Notes: generated by a model not told the origin, from the sequence alone. A stretch of DNA of 36,666 bases from Alphaproteobacteria bacterium (GCA_014238535.1 JABAAW010000011.1:282-36947); one strand, 5' to 3'; counted from the stretch's first letter, positions 1 to 8,991 are shown. Numbers and translations are program-made.

Positions 1-23
1 GGGTTCAAATCCCACCCCATCCG
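1..23 (+). tRNA. 3' end of a tRNA gene truncated by the window edge (discriminator G; possibly tRNA-Ser)
   Basis: T-arm/acceptor pattern GGGTTCAAATCCCAC-CCCATCC-G at the window start; the 5' part is outside the window. Identity is inferred only from the G discriminator. Confidence 0.6.
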
Positions 24-65
24 TAGTTTTCTCTTCCCATAAGCCTAAGGAGCGTTTTGACTCCG

Positions 66-1316
66 TCAATGTGCCTTTAGGTGCGTCAGTAAACGTCCAT
101 CGCGCGCAACAAGCACTATACCCACAGGAAATACAGTCGGCGCGAGTAAGCTACACGCGGTATCACGCGCCTTGCTCGCAAGCGTTCGTAGCAACTTCTC
201 GCGCACAGAAATAGTAGCAGTCGCGCTATCTTCAAGCATCGAGAGTACCTCATTAGCCGAGCGTGCCTCAGCGATCGCAGCGCATAACACACTAGCGGCA
301 GTGCATTCAGTACGCGCTAAACTTGCAAGGCTCGCAAAATCAACCTGAGAGCGTCCCGAATGCAAGTCGCTATTGCCTTGCGCTAACTTAACCATCTTAG
401 CAAAGCCTCCGCCAATAGTAAGGCAGGCAACAGGATGCTTACGCATATACTTCAGCATGCCGCCTACAAAATCGCCCATGTCGATAATCGAACTCGCTGG
501 TAAGTCCAATAGACGCATAAGGGTAGCCTCAGAAGTGCGCCCCGTCGCCGCTCCAAGCGAAGAAGTAGCGTTCGCACGCGCAACATCAACCCCGCGATGG
601 ATAGAGTGAATCCAAGCACTGCAAGAATAAGGCACGACTATCCCCGTCGTTCCCAATATCGACAAGCCTCCAACTATTCCCAAGCGACCATTCCAAGTAC
701 GCTCGGCTAGGCGCACGCCGTTTGCAACCGCAATCGTTACGCGCAGTCTTCTATAACTGTCCTTATCGTAATTGCCTTCTCTCGTAGCCCGCAGTAGCGC
801 AAGCAGGCTAGTAGCCATGAGTTTGCGCGGTGCAGGGTTAATCGCAGGCTCGCCAACTGCTAAAGGCAAGCCCGCTAAGGTCACTACACCAACCCCAGCC
901 CCCGCGCAGAATTGCAACGCTAACTCATCCTCTCCATCGATACTCGTCCAGTCCGCGCTATAGTTTACTTTCGCGTTTACTTTCGCGTTTACTTTTGCAC
1001 CTTCCTCTAGAGCCTTCAGCGGTTCGATCGCTACTAAGATCAAGGCACCGTGCGTCACATCAGGGTCATCGCCCGCATCCTTGCGCACAACCGCATAAGC
1101 CCCATTTCGCAAACTACCTCCGCGCTCAATTGCAAACTTCACTCGCTCGCCACGCGGCAGCGTTATCGCAACATCTTTCGCAAACTCGCCCGTTAACAGT
1201 CCACCAAGCGCAGCTGTGCCTGCAGCTGCAGCGCAGGCTCCTGTCGAAAAGCCGCTACGCAACTTCTTGCCAGCATCTGCGTTGCCAGCCTTGTCCTTCT
1301 CTTTGCGCTCATACAT
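66..1316 (-). CDS. cbiD: Cobalt-precorrin-5B (C1)-methyltransferase, CbiD family
   Basis: 416-aa ORF with CbiD-like N-terminus KLRSGFSTGACAAAAGTAAL and downstream STGIVVPYS-like / GNFVG-like segments (TTGIVVPYSCSAW, DMGDFVGGMLKY). Confidence 0.9.
   Translation of the reverse strand: MYERKEKDKAGNADAGKKLRSGFSTGACAAAAGTAALGGLLTGEFAKDVAITLPRGERVKFAIERGGSLRNGAYAVVRKDAGDDPDVTHGALILVAIEPLKALEEGAKVNAKVNAKVNYSADWTSIDGEDELALQFCAGAGVGVVTLAGLPLAVGEPAINPAPRKLMATSLLALLRATREGNYDKDSYRRLRVTIAVANGVRLAERTWNGRLGIVGGLSILGTTGIVVPYSCSAWIHSIHRGVDVARANATSSLGAATGRTSEATLMRLLDLPASSIIDMGDFVGGMLKYMRKHPVACLTIGGGFAKMVKLAQGNSDLHSGRSQVDFASLASLARTECTAASVLCAAIAEARSANEVLSMLEDSATATISVREKLLRTLASKARDTACSLLAPTVFPVGIVLVARDGRLLTHLKAH
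963..998. repeat. 3 x 12-bp tandem repeat inside cbiD (encodes KVNAKVNAKVN)
   Basis: gtttactttcgc / gtttactttcgc / gtttacttttgc. Confidence 0.9.
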
Positions 1317-1335
1317 ATCTTTACTTATCGCTTAT

Positions 1336-1363
1336 TCTTTATTGTCTGGTCTTTATTGCCTAG
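1336..1363. repeat. 2 x 14-bp intergenic tandem repeat
   Basis: tctttattgtctgg / tctttattgcctag, with a weaker third unit tctctatttattgg. Confidence 0.75.
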
Positions 1364-1469
1364 TCTCTATTTATTGGCACTCTGTTTGCATCGTAAATGC
1401 CGACATGCTATGGCAGGAGAGAGAATTAATACGAGCATTATTCATATAATATCGCTAAAATAGCCATAC

Positions 1470-1543
1470 GCGCCCGTAGCTCAGCTGGATAGAGTGTTTG
1501 ACTACGAATCAAAAGGTCGGGAGTTCGAATCTTCCCGGGCGCG
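1470..1543 (+). tRNA. tRNA-Arg (anticodon ACG)
   Basis: GCGCCCG...CGGGCGC 7-bp acceptor stem, anticodon arm TTTGA-CTACGAA-TCAAA, T-loop TTCGAAT, discriminator G; CCA not encoded. Confidence 0.95.
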
Positions 1544-1626
1544 CTATACGAGCTTGCTCGTAAAACTTATACTAGCTATAATTACTAGAGCAGGCAAGGG
1601 CGGCGCCTATGGAGTAGTACTCGTAG

Positions 1627-1671
1627 CGTCCTCGGCGGGATCGTCTTCGGCGCTAGCGTCCTCGGCGGGAT
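1627..1671. repeat. 3 x 15-bp direct repeat built from the 3' end of tRNA-Arg(CCT)
   Basis: cgtcctcggcgggat (1627) / cgtcttcggcgctag (1642) / cgtcctcggcgggat (1657); the third copy is the genuine tRNA 3' end. Confidence 0.85.
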
Positions 1672-1730
1672 TCGAACCCACGACCCCAGGATTAGGAATC
1701 CTGTGCTCTATCCTACTGAGCTACGAGGAC
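1657..1730 (-). tRNA. tRNA-Arg (anticodon CCT)
   Basis: Reverse strand GTCCTCGTAGCTCAGTAGGATAGAGCACAGGATTCCTAATCCTGGGGTCGTGGGTTCGAATCCCGCCGAGGACG; anticodon arm CAGGA-TTCCTAA-TCCTG. Confidence 0.95.
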
Positions 1731-1745
1731 AAGAAAATACATTCT

Positions 1746-1775
1746 CCAGAACTATATCTTCCAGAACTATATCTT
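1746..1775. repeat. 2 x 15-bp perfect intergenic tandem repeat
   Basis: ccagaactatatctt twice. Confidence 0.9.
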
Positions 1776-1800
1776 ATAGTGCCACAATAATCGATTAACT

Positions 1801-4800
1801 ATGTGGCATTTTTGGATCGATCGCGGCGGAACTTTCACCGATATAATAGCGCGTCCGCCAAAAGATTTTCTCGCAAGCCAGTCGCAAGCAAAGTTCGGTA
1901 CTCGCTTCGGCGAACTGCTATACATGAAAATCCTATCAGAGTCCCCAAGCTATAAAGACGCGACACTCGAGGGAATAGCACGAATGATGGGCATCGCCTG
2001 CCATGGAAAAATTCCCGAAAAAATACCGATTGAGAAAATCCATTCCATCAAAATGGGCACGACCATAGCAACTAACGCGCTACTCGAACGCAAGGGCGAG
2101 CCAACTATCTTCCTCACCGCAAAGGGATTCAAGGATTTGCTCGTCATCGGCTACCAAGAGCGAAGCGACATCTTCGCGCTAAATATCAAGCGGGCACAAC
2201 CTCTCTATAGTCGCGTGCTCGAAATCAACGCGCGCATCGATGCTAAAGGGCGTAGCGTTGTCGCTCTCGACGAAGGCGAAGTAGAATCGCTTCTACAAAA
2301 TGCTTTCAAACAAGGCTTACGCTCCCTAGCGATCGCTCTACCACACGCATATCGCTTCCCTCGCAGCGAGCAGCGAGTAGCGTCCATCGCGCGCAAAATC
2401 GGCTTCCAACAAATCTCCGCAAGCCACGAGGTCTCGCCGCTTATAAAAATGGTCGCACGCGCCGATACAACCGTGCTCGACGCATATCTCTCGCCAGTCG
2501 TCAAGCGTTATAGGCAGGGGTTCGCAAGCGCACTAGGGACAAATGCCAGAAAGGCTGAAAATCAGCAGGCTAAATTGTTCTTTATGCAATCGAATGGCGG
2601 GCTAGTCGAAAGCTCTTATTTTCGCGGCAAGGACGCCGTGCTATCGGGTCCCGCAGGCGGGGTCGTCGGAATGGTGAAAACCGCAAGCCAAGCGCAAGCG
2701 CAAAACAAAAAGGTGAAACTGATCGGCTTCGATATGGGCGGGACATCAACAGACGTCTCGCACTACGACGGTGAATACGAAAGGCGATTCGAAACCTCGA
2801 TCGATGGCGTACGGCTGCGTACGCCTATGATGAATATACGAACAATAGCCGCCGGCGGCGGGTCTATCGTAGGTTATGACGGCTTGCGCTTGCAAGTCGG
2901 ACCGCGATCAGCTGGCGCAAATCCAGGACCCGCATGCTATGGGCGCGGCGGACCGCTAACGCTAACCGATTGCAACCTGCTACTAGGCAGAATCCAAGCG
3001 CAACATTTTCCAAAGCAGTTCGGAACAACCAACGACCAGCCGATAACACGAAAACTGGTGCTGGAGAAGTTCAATGCTCTGCGTTCTAGCATGGAGCACT
3101 CAAAACGCGGGGGGCGTTCGTTGACTAACGAGGCGATAGCATTGGGTTTCATCGACATCGCAGTCGATAGCATGGCTAATGCCATCAAAGAAATATCCGT
3201 GCAACGAGGCTACGATATTACCAAATACACTCTGCAATGCTTCGGCGGCGCGAGCGGACAGCACGCATGCGCCGTAGCCGAAAGGTTGGGAATCAAGCGT
3301 ATCTTCATGCATCCATTAGCTGGATTGCTCTCCGCCTACGGCATCGGGCAAGCCGAAATACGCTGCTTGCGCGAAGCACAGGTAGAGAAAGTCTTCGCTA
3401 GCGACGCAAATAGCGTAGTGATGGACGCGTGCGCTCGGCTAGAGAAGGAGGCAAGCGCGCAGGTGCTCTCGCAAATAGGCGGGCGGGCAGCAGAACATTC
3501 TGCAAAAAATAGCAAGCATATCGGCGTCTCGCGTAAGGTGCGTTTGCGCGCACAAGGCAGCGACACATACCTTGAGGTTAGCGTAGCATCCGCAGACAAG
3601 ATGCGCCTCGCCTATCTCGCTAAACATAAACTAACATTCGGCTTCCACGCAGCGCGCAACTTGAACCTAATCATCGAATCCGTCTCCCTCGAGGTTTTCG
3701 CACAAACCGAAACCGCAAGCGAAATGACGCCCGCCAGCAGCGCTCGTGCTAGCGTTGCGAGCGAGCATTCGTTGGTCGATATCTACACCTCCCGCGGTTG
3801 GCTGTCTTGTCCATTGTACAGAGGCGAAGATTTTAACGCGCGCTTTCTTAACAATAGCCACGCAGGTCCGATGGTTATAACCGATCATGGCTCGACACTA
3901 TTCATCGAGCAGCAGTGGCAGGCTACAAGCGATGCGAGGGGAAACATCATAGCAACGCGCGACGACGATAAGCGTACGTACGCACGTACTTCTTTGAAAA
4001 ACGTACAGAGCGATGAAAAAACAGCAGACCCGATCATGCTCGAAATCTTCGGCAACCTGTTTAAGTCCATCGCCGAACAGATGGGCTTGAGCTTGCAAAG
4101 CACCGCACATTCGGTGAATATTAAAGAGCGTTTGGATTTCTCCTGCGCGATCTTCGATCTCTATGGCAACCTTGTCGCAAACGCTCCGCACATACCAGTG
4201 CACCTAGGTTCGATGAGCGCATCCATCAAGGCTGTGATTACCAAGCACAAGGAAACCATGCGAGTAGGAGATTCATTCGTTCTCAACTCCCCATACAACG
4301 GCGGAACGCACCTGCCAGACATAACGGTCGTAAAGCCATTCTACGAAAACGACAACGCCGAGCAACCGCTCTTCTACTTGGCTTCGCGCGGGCATCACGC
4401 CGACATCGGCGGTAGCACGCCAGGCTCCGCTCCCGCTAACAGCACGCGCATAGACGAAGAAGGAGTCTTGCTCGACAACATCTTGTTAGTTGCTAAACAA
4501 CGCTTCTTAGAAAAAGAAGTGCGTGCAATCTTGCTAGGCGCTACCTATCCTTGTCGCAATGTGGAAACAAACCTCGCCGACCTACGCGCACAAGTCTCCG
4601 CAAACGAAACAGGCGCTCGTGCTTTGGCGAACGCGATAGAAAATTTCTCACTTGCGCGCATCGTAGAATACGCAGCGCACTTACAAGATCAAGGCGAGGA
4701 GTGCGTGCGGCGCATAATCGACAGGCTCGCGCGTGGCGGAAGTTTCCTCTATCGATTAGACGATGGCTCGAAAATAGCCGTGTGCATAACCCTAGATCAT

Positions 4801-5637
4801 AAAAAACGCGAAGCATTGATCGACTTCAGCGGAACCTCTCCCCAGCATGCGGGAAACTACAACGCGCCTGCCGCTATTTGCAGAGCCGCCGTCTTGTACG
4901 TCTTCCGTACTCTAATCTCGTACAACGAAACGGCAGGTAAAAATAATGGCGCAACAGACATACCTCTGAACGACGGGTGCATGCGAGCTTTGCGGATAGT
5001 CATTCTCCCACGCTCGATACTGAGCCCCGAATACCCCGCAGCAGTCGTCGCCGGCAACACAGAAGTCTCGCAAGGCATCGTCGATTGTCTATACGGCGCA
5101 TTGGGAATCTTGGCAGCATCGCAAGGGACCATGAATAATGTCATCTATGGCAACTCGCGTTATCAAAACTACGAAACGATCTGCGGCGGCACAGGCGCAA
5201 GTGCCGAGCATGCAGGCACAAGCGCAATACATAGTCATATGACTAACACACGCATGACTGACCTAGAGGTCTTGGAGCAACGATTTCCCGTGCGGCTAGA
5301 TAGCTTTGCTATCATAGCTGGCTCTGGAGGGGCTGGTGCGAAGCGCGGCGGCGATGGCGTCTCGCGCAGGCTTACCTTTCTCGAGCGCTCTAAACTTACG
5401 ATATTATCCTCGCGGCGCATCGAGCATCCATACGGCTTGTGTGGCGGCGAGGCGGGTAGGCGCGGACGCAACTATATCCTGCGTGCTAGTGCAAGCGGAG
5501 GTGTGAAAAAACTCGCAAAAAAAGGTAGTAGAAAACAAGAAGCTCTAAAGGGCAACGACGAGGCAACGATGGAGTGCGGCGATACATTCGTGATGGAAAC
5601 TCCAGGTGGTGGCGGTTATGGGGTTGTGAATCGTTAG
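1801..5637 (+). CDS. Fused hydantoinase/5-oxoprolinase (HyuA + HyuB domains)
   Basis: 1278-aa ORF starting MWHFWIDRGGTFTDIIARPP; motifs LIGFDMGGTSTDVSHYDG, TIAAGGGSIVGYDGLRLQVGPRSAGANPGPACYGRGGPLTLTD, HLGSMSASIKAV, NSPYNGGTHLPDITVVKPF, and C-terminal GDTFVMETPGGGGYG. Confidence 0.95.
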   Translation: MWHFWIDRGGTFTDIIARPPKDFLASQSQAKFGTRFGELLYMKILSESPSYKDATLEGIARMMGIACHGKIPEKIPIEKIHSIKMGTTIATNALLERKGEPTIFLTAKGFKDLLVIGYQERSDIFALNIKRAQPLYSRVLEINARIDAKGRSVVALDEGEVESLLQNAFKQGLRSLAIALPHAYRFPRSEQRVASIARKIGFQQISASHEVSPLIKMVARADTTVLDAYLSPVVKRYRQGFASALGTNARKAENQQAKLFFMQSNGGLVESSYFRGKDAVLSGPAGGVVGMVKTASQAQAQNKKVKLIGFDMGGTSTDVSHYDGEYERRFETSIDGVRLRTPMMNIRTIAAGGGSIVGYDGLRLQVGPRSAGANPGPACYGRGGPLTLTDCNLLLGRIQAQHFPKQFGTTNDQPITRKLVLEKFNALRSSMEHSKRGGRSLTNEAIALGFIDIAVDSMANAIKEISVQRGYDITKYTLQCFGGASGQHACAVAERLGIKRIFMHPLAGLLSAYGIGQAEIRCLREAQVEKVFASDANSVVMDACARLEKEASAQVLSQIGGRAAEHSAKNSKHIGVSRKVRLRAQGSDTYLEVSVASADKMRLAYLAKHKLTFGFHAARNLNLIIESVSLEVFAQTETASEMTPASSARASVASEHSLVDIYTSRGWLSCPLYRGEDFNARFLNNSHAGPMVITDHGSTLFIEQQWQATSDARGNIIATRDDDKRTYARTSLKNVQSDEKTADPIMLEIFGNLFKSIAEQMGLSLQSTAHSVNIKERLDFSCAIFDLYGNLVANAPHIPVHLGSMSASIKAVITKHKETMRVGDSFVLNSPYNGGTHLPDITVVKPFYENDNAEQPLFYLASRGHHADIGGSTPGSAPANSTRIDEEGVLLDNILLVAKQRFLEKEVRAILLGATYPCRNVETNLADLRAQVSANETGARALANAIENFSLARIVEYAAHLQDQGEECVRRIIDRLARGGSFLYRLDDGSKIAVCITLDHKKREALIDFSGTSPQHAGNYNAPAAICRAAVLYVFRTLISYNETAGKNNGATDIPLNDGCMRALRIVILPRSILSPEYPAAVVAGNTEVSQGIVDCLYGALGILAASQGTMNNVIYGNSRYQNYETICGGTGASAEHAGTSAIHSHMTNTRMTDLEVLEQRFPVRLDSFAIIAGSGGAGAKRGGDGVSRRLTFLERSKLTILSSRRIEHPYGLCGGEAGRRGRNYILRASASGGVKKLAKKGSRKQEALKGNDEATMECGDTFVMETPGGGGYGVVNR

Positions 5638-5662
5638 CAAAATGATAACAAAACGCTAAATT

Positions 5663-5707
5663 ATCACAAAAATGTGATTTGACGGGCTTACGCGCAAACC
5701 CTAATCT
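5663..5707 (+). promoter_or_regulatory. Predicted promoter with overlapping palindrome upstream of RTX gene 1
   Basis: Palindrome ATCACA-AAAA-TGTGAT (5663-5678) directly abutting -35 TTGACG (5679-5684), 17-bp spacer, -10 TAATCT (5702-5707). The arrangement is conserved in copy 2. Confidence 0.6.
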
Positions 5708-5778
5708 GCACGACATAAACGCGAGCTGTTGGGAGGTTGCACGCATTCCTCAACCAACTTAAAAAAGGATTTAGAAAA

Positions 5779-7209
5779 ATGAGTACAGATAAAATTAATG
5801 GCAATTCCTACGCTGGCGATGGTAGCGACATCCTCGACGAGGTTCTTTACAGAGGTGTCATAGAGCAAGCTATTCTCGCAGGCGAATATGGTGAGGAATT
5901 TAATTCTCTTGATGACGGATACGACCTTGTTATTGACGGAGTGAATGGAAGGTATCTAGCAGGTAGTGGTAGTGGAGGTAACAGTATACTTTTAGGTGGA
6001 GACGGTAGGGATTGGATATCAGGTTTCTGGCAAAATGATGTCCTATACGGCGGAGCAGGACATGATTATCTACTCGGCGGGCGGGGCGAGGATGTTCTTT
6101 TTGGTGGAGAAGGTAGAGGTTATCTACACGGTGGGCGGCACGATGATATCCTCTTCGGTGGAGCAGGTAGAGATCATCTAAATGGTGATGGTGCAATTAG
6201 TATATTCCACTACGATAATTATGCATTCGGCAACGATCTACTCTTTGGTGGAGAGGGCAGAGATAGTATAAGAGGCGAGGGGGGCGATGACATACTCGTT
6301 GCCGGCGAAGGTATGGATCGTCTATACGGCGACAATGGCAATGATGTTATCTACGCAGGAACCGACTTCGGAGATTATATAATAGGTGGTGCTGGAATAG
6401 ACACTCTATCTTATGCAAACTCAGCTACAGGAATTTCGGTACAGATACCAGGAGACATTAAAAGTTATAGCTATGCCTATAAGTACAACGAAGTAGAAGA
6501 GAAAACATACGGTTACGCAGACCACAAAGACGGCGAAGCAGACCGCATAGAAGAAATCGAGAATATCGTCGGTTCAGACTACGCCGATGCGATCAGCGGT
6601 AATTCTGTTGCTAATGTAATTCATAGCAGAGCAGGTAGCGATGTTATCAACGCTGGAGGTGGTGATGATACTGTCTTTGGTGGCGACGATGACGATACCA
6701 TTAGAGGCGAGGACGGCAATGACTACTTGAACGGCGAGAATGGCAACGATGTCATCGAAGGCGGTGAGGGTGGCGATGCCATAGTCGGTAGCGATGGCGA
6801 CGACACTCTGCGTGGTGGCGACGGGCATAACTACATCTACGGTAACGACGGTGATGATGTGATCGATGGTGGCGACTGGAGCGATGTTATCGGTGGCGGT
6901 GCTGGCGATAATGTTCTGCAGGGAGCTGCTGGCAATGATCGCTATGTTGTCGATAAGAGCGATCGAGGCTCCGATACGATAAGCGATAGACGAGGCAACA
7001 ACGAGTTGCTTTTTGTAGATAGTGCAGATGGTGCTGGCTATAGCGAAGGCTCATTCTCATTCAGCAGGAGTGGCGATGATCTAACTATAGAAGCAGATAG
7101 TGGCAATCGGGTCGTAATCGAAGACTACGCCGATAGCACATTCTCCATCTACTACGATGATGCTAGCCAAGTACAGCACGAACTAGTCGTTACGGCGGGA
7201 CTCTTCTAA
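5779..7209 (+). CDS. RTX-type hemolysin-like calcium-binding repeat protein (copy 1)
   Basis: ATG preceded by aaaaaaggatttagaaaa; many GGxGxD nonapeptide-like repeats (LFGGEGRDSI, VFGGDDDDTI, YGDNGNDVI); hydrophobic C-terminal end ELVVTAGLF as in type I secreted proteins. The ORF-track start (5737) lies upstream of the RBS-like sequence. Confidence 0.85.
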   Translation: MSTDKINGNSYAGDGSDILDEVLYRGVIEQAILAGEYGEEFNSLDDGYDLVIDGVNGRYLAGSGSGGNSILLGGDGRDWISGFWQNDVLYGGAGHDYLLGGRGEDVLFGGEGRGYLHGGRHDDILFGGAGRDHLNGDGAISIFHYDNYAFGNDLLFGGEGRDSIRGEGGDDILVAGEGMDRLYGDNGNDVIYAGTDFGDYIIGGAGIDTLSYANSATGISVQIPGDIKSYSYAYKYNEVEEKTYGYADHKDGEADRIEEIENIVGSDYADAISGNSVANVIHSRAGSDVINAGGGDDTVFGGDDDDTIRGEDGNDYLNGENGNDVIEGGEGGDAIVGSDGDDTLRGGDGHNYIYGNDGDDVIDGGDWSDVIGGGAGDNVLQGAAGNDRYVVDKSDRGSDTISDRRGNNELLFVDSADGAGYSEGSFSFSRSGDDLTIEADSGNRVVIEDYADSTFSIYYDDASQVQHELVVTAGLF

Positions 7210-7280
7210 CGGAAAATAATATGGGGGCTAGCGCTTATTCTCTAGTAGTTTGAAAAGTCAGCCCCCCACTCCGCTTGAGA

Positions 7281-7364
7281 GACGAGTGCTACAGTAACTA
7301 TGGAGGGCTCGCGATAGATTCCGTGATGGAAATTTTCAGTGGTTATGGGGTTGTGAATCGTTAG
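7281..7364 (+). pseudogene. Duplicated 3' remnant of the HyuA/HyuB gene
   Basis: gtgatggaaattttcagtggttatggggttgtgaatcgttag matches the 3' end of the CDS at 1801-5637 (gtgatggaaactccaggtggtggcggttatggggttgtgaatcgttag); the alignment extends back to a shared gacgag (5557 / 7281). Confidence 0.85.
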
Positions 7365-7389
7365 TAAAATGCTAACAAAACGCTAAATT

Positions 7390-7434
7390 ATCACAAAAAT
7401 GTGATTTGACGGGTTTACGCGCAAACCCTAATCT
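7390..7434 (+). promoter_or_regulatory. Predicted promoter with overlapping palindrome upstream of RTX gene 2
   Basis: ATCACA-AAAA-TGTGAT (7390-7405), TTGACG (7406-7411), 17-bp spacer, TAATCT (7429-7434); near-identical to copy 1. Confidence 0.6.
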
Positions 7435-7503
7435 GCACAACATAAACGCGAGCTGTTGGGGGGTTGCACGCATTCCTTCAACTTAAGAAAAGGATTTAAA
7501 AAA

Positions 7504-8877
7504 ATGAATACAGATAAAATTAATGGCGATTCCTACGCTGGCGATGGTAGCGACATCCTCGACGAGGTTCTTTACAGAGGTGTCATAGAGCAAGCTATTC
7601 TCGCAGGCGAGGAGCTTAATGTTATCATTGGCGGTAAGAATCTACATGGCGAAAATGGCGATGATGTTTTTTTCGGCAACAAATATAGTGGGTATCTATA
7701 CGGCGACAATGGCGATGATGTTTTTTTCGGCAGCAATGATAGAGAAGGTGATGTGTACCAATATGGTCAAGGTGGTAGCGACATCTTCTTTGGTGGACCA
7801 GGAACTGATTACATATCCGGTGATCATGTATGGTGGAGTTACAAAGGACCTCGACGAAGTTATGAGTCTCCAGACGGCAACGATATGATATTTGGCGGGG
7901 GAGGCAGAGACTATCTATACGGTGCTGGTGGCGATGATACCATCGTTGGTGGTGAGGGTAGAGACTATATTTATGCTAATGATGGCAATGATGTAATTTA
8001 CGCAGGAACCGACTTCGGAGATCGTATATCCGGAGATACAATAGCGGGAGGGGCTGAGTATACAAGGGGGGGCGAAAGAAGTGAAACGGGAATAGACACT
8101 CTATCTTATGCAAACTCGGTTACAGGTGTGTCGGTAAATATAGGAAGTAGGTTTAGTGGGCTTGCCCATAGGTACGACGAAGTAGAAGGGAAAACATACG
8201 GTGATGCAGACCGCATAGAAGGAATCGATAATATCGTCGGTTCAGACTATGCCGATGTCATCGTCGGTGATTCTGCTGCTAATGTAATTCATAGCAGAGC
8301 AGGTAGCGATGTTATCAACGCTGGAGGCGGCGATGATACTGTCTTTGGTGGCGACGATGACGATACCATTAGTGGCGAGGACGGCAATGACTACTTGAAC
8401 GGCGAGAATGGCAACGATGTCATCGAAGGCGGTGCGGGTGGCGATGCCATAGTCGGTAGCGATGGCGACGACACTCTGCGTGGTGGCGACGGGCATAACT
8501 ATATCTACGGTAACGACGGTGATGATGTGATCCATGGCGGCGACTGGAGCGATGTTATCAGCGGTGGTGCTGGCGATAATGTTCTGCAGGGAGCCGCTGG
8601 CAATGATCGCTATGTTGTCGATAAGAGCGATCGAGGCTCCGATACGATAAGCGATAGACGAGGCAACAACGAGTTGCTTTTTGTAGATAGCGCAGATGGT
8701 GCTGGCTATAACGAAGGCTCATTCTCATTCAGCAGGAATGGCGATGATCTAACTATAGAAGCAGATAGTGGCAATCGGGTCGTAATCGAAGACTACGCCG
8801 ATAGCACATTCTCCATCTACTACGATGATGCTAGCCAAGTACAGCACGAACTAGTCATTACAGAAGGACTCTTCTAG
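7504..8877 (+). CDS. RTX-type hemolysin-like calcium-binding repeat protein (copy 2)
   Basis: ATG after aaaaggatttaaaaaa; N-terminus DKINGDSYAGDGSDILDEVLYRGVIEQAILAGE and C-terminal half nearly identical to copy 1; GGxGxD repeats throughout. Confidence 0.85.
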   Translation: MNTDKINGDSYAGDGSDILDEVLYRGVIEQAILAGEELNVIIGGKNLHGENGDDVFFGNKYSGYLYGDNGDDVFFGSNDREGDVYQYGQGGSDIFFGGPGTDYISGDHVWWSYKGPRRSYESPDGNDMIFGGGGRDYLYGAGGDDTIVGGEGRDYIYANDGNDVIYAGTDFGDRISGDTIAGGAEYTRGGERSETGIDTLSYANSVTGVSVNIGSRFSGLAHRYDEVEGKTYGDADRIEGIDNIVGSDYADVIVGDSAANVIHSRAGSDVINAGGGDDTVFGGDDDDTISGEDGNDYLNGENGNDVIEGGAGGDAIVGSDGDDTLRGGDGHNYIYGNDGDDVIHGGDWSDVISGGAGDNVLQGAAGNDRYVVDKSDRGSDTISDRRGNNELLFVDSADGAGYNEGSFSFSRNGDDLTIEADSGNRVVIEDYADSTFSIYYDDASQVQHELVITEGLF

Positions 8878-8991
8878 CGGAAAATAATATGGGGGGATAG
8901 CTATTTTTATTATGGGGATAACTGCTCAGCTTACCCGCAATATAGCGTGGGCAAAGAGGTGCGATTGTCCGATCTGTGATAAAAAATAAGT

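Noticed and set aside
1494-1790. 98-aa plus-strand ORF
   Set aside because: It runs through tRNA-Arg(ACG) and antisense to tRNA-Arg(CCT); not a real CDS.
5930-6196. Antisense and alternate-frame ORFs inside the RTX genes (also 5996-6181, 6574-6828, 7619-7888, 8242-8535)
   Set aside because: Low-complexity products of the repetitive GGxGxD coding sequence read in other frames.
7223-7266. GGGGGCT...AGCCCCC inverted repeat downstream of RTX gene 1 as a terminator
   Set aside because: The arms are separated by about 30 nt and no U-tract follows; too weak to call.
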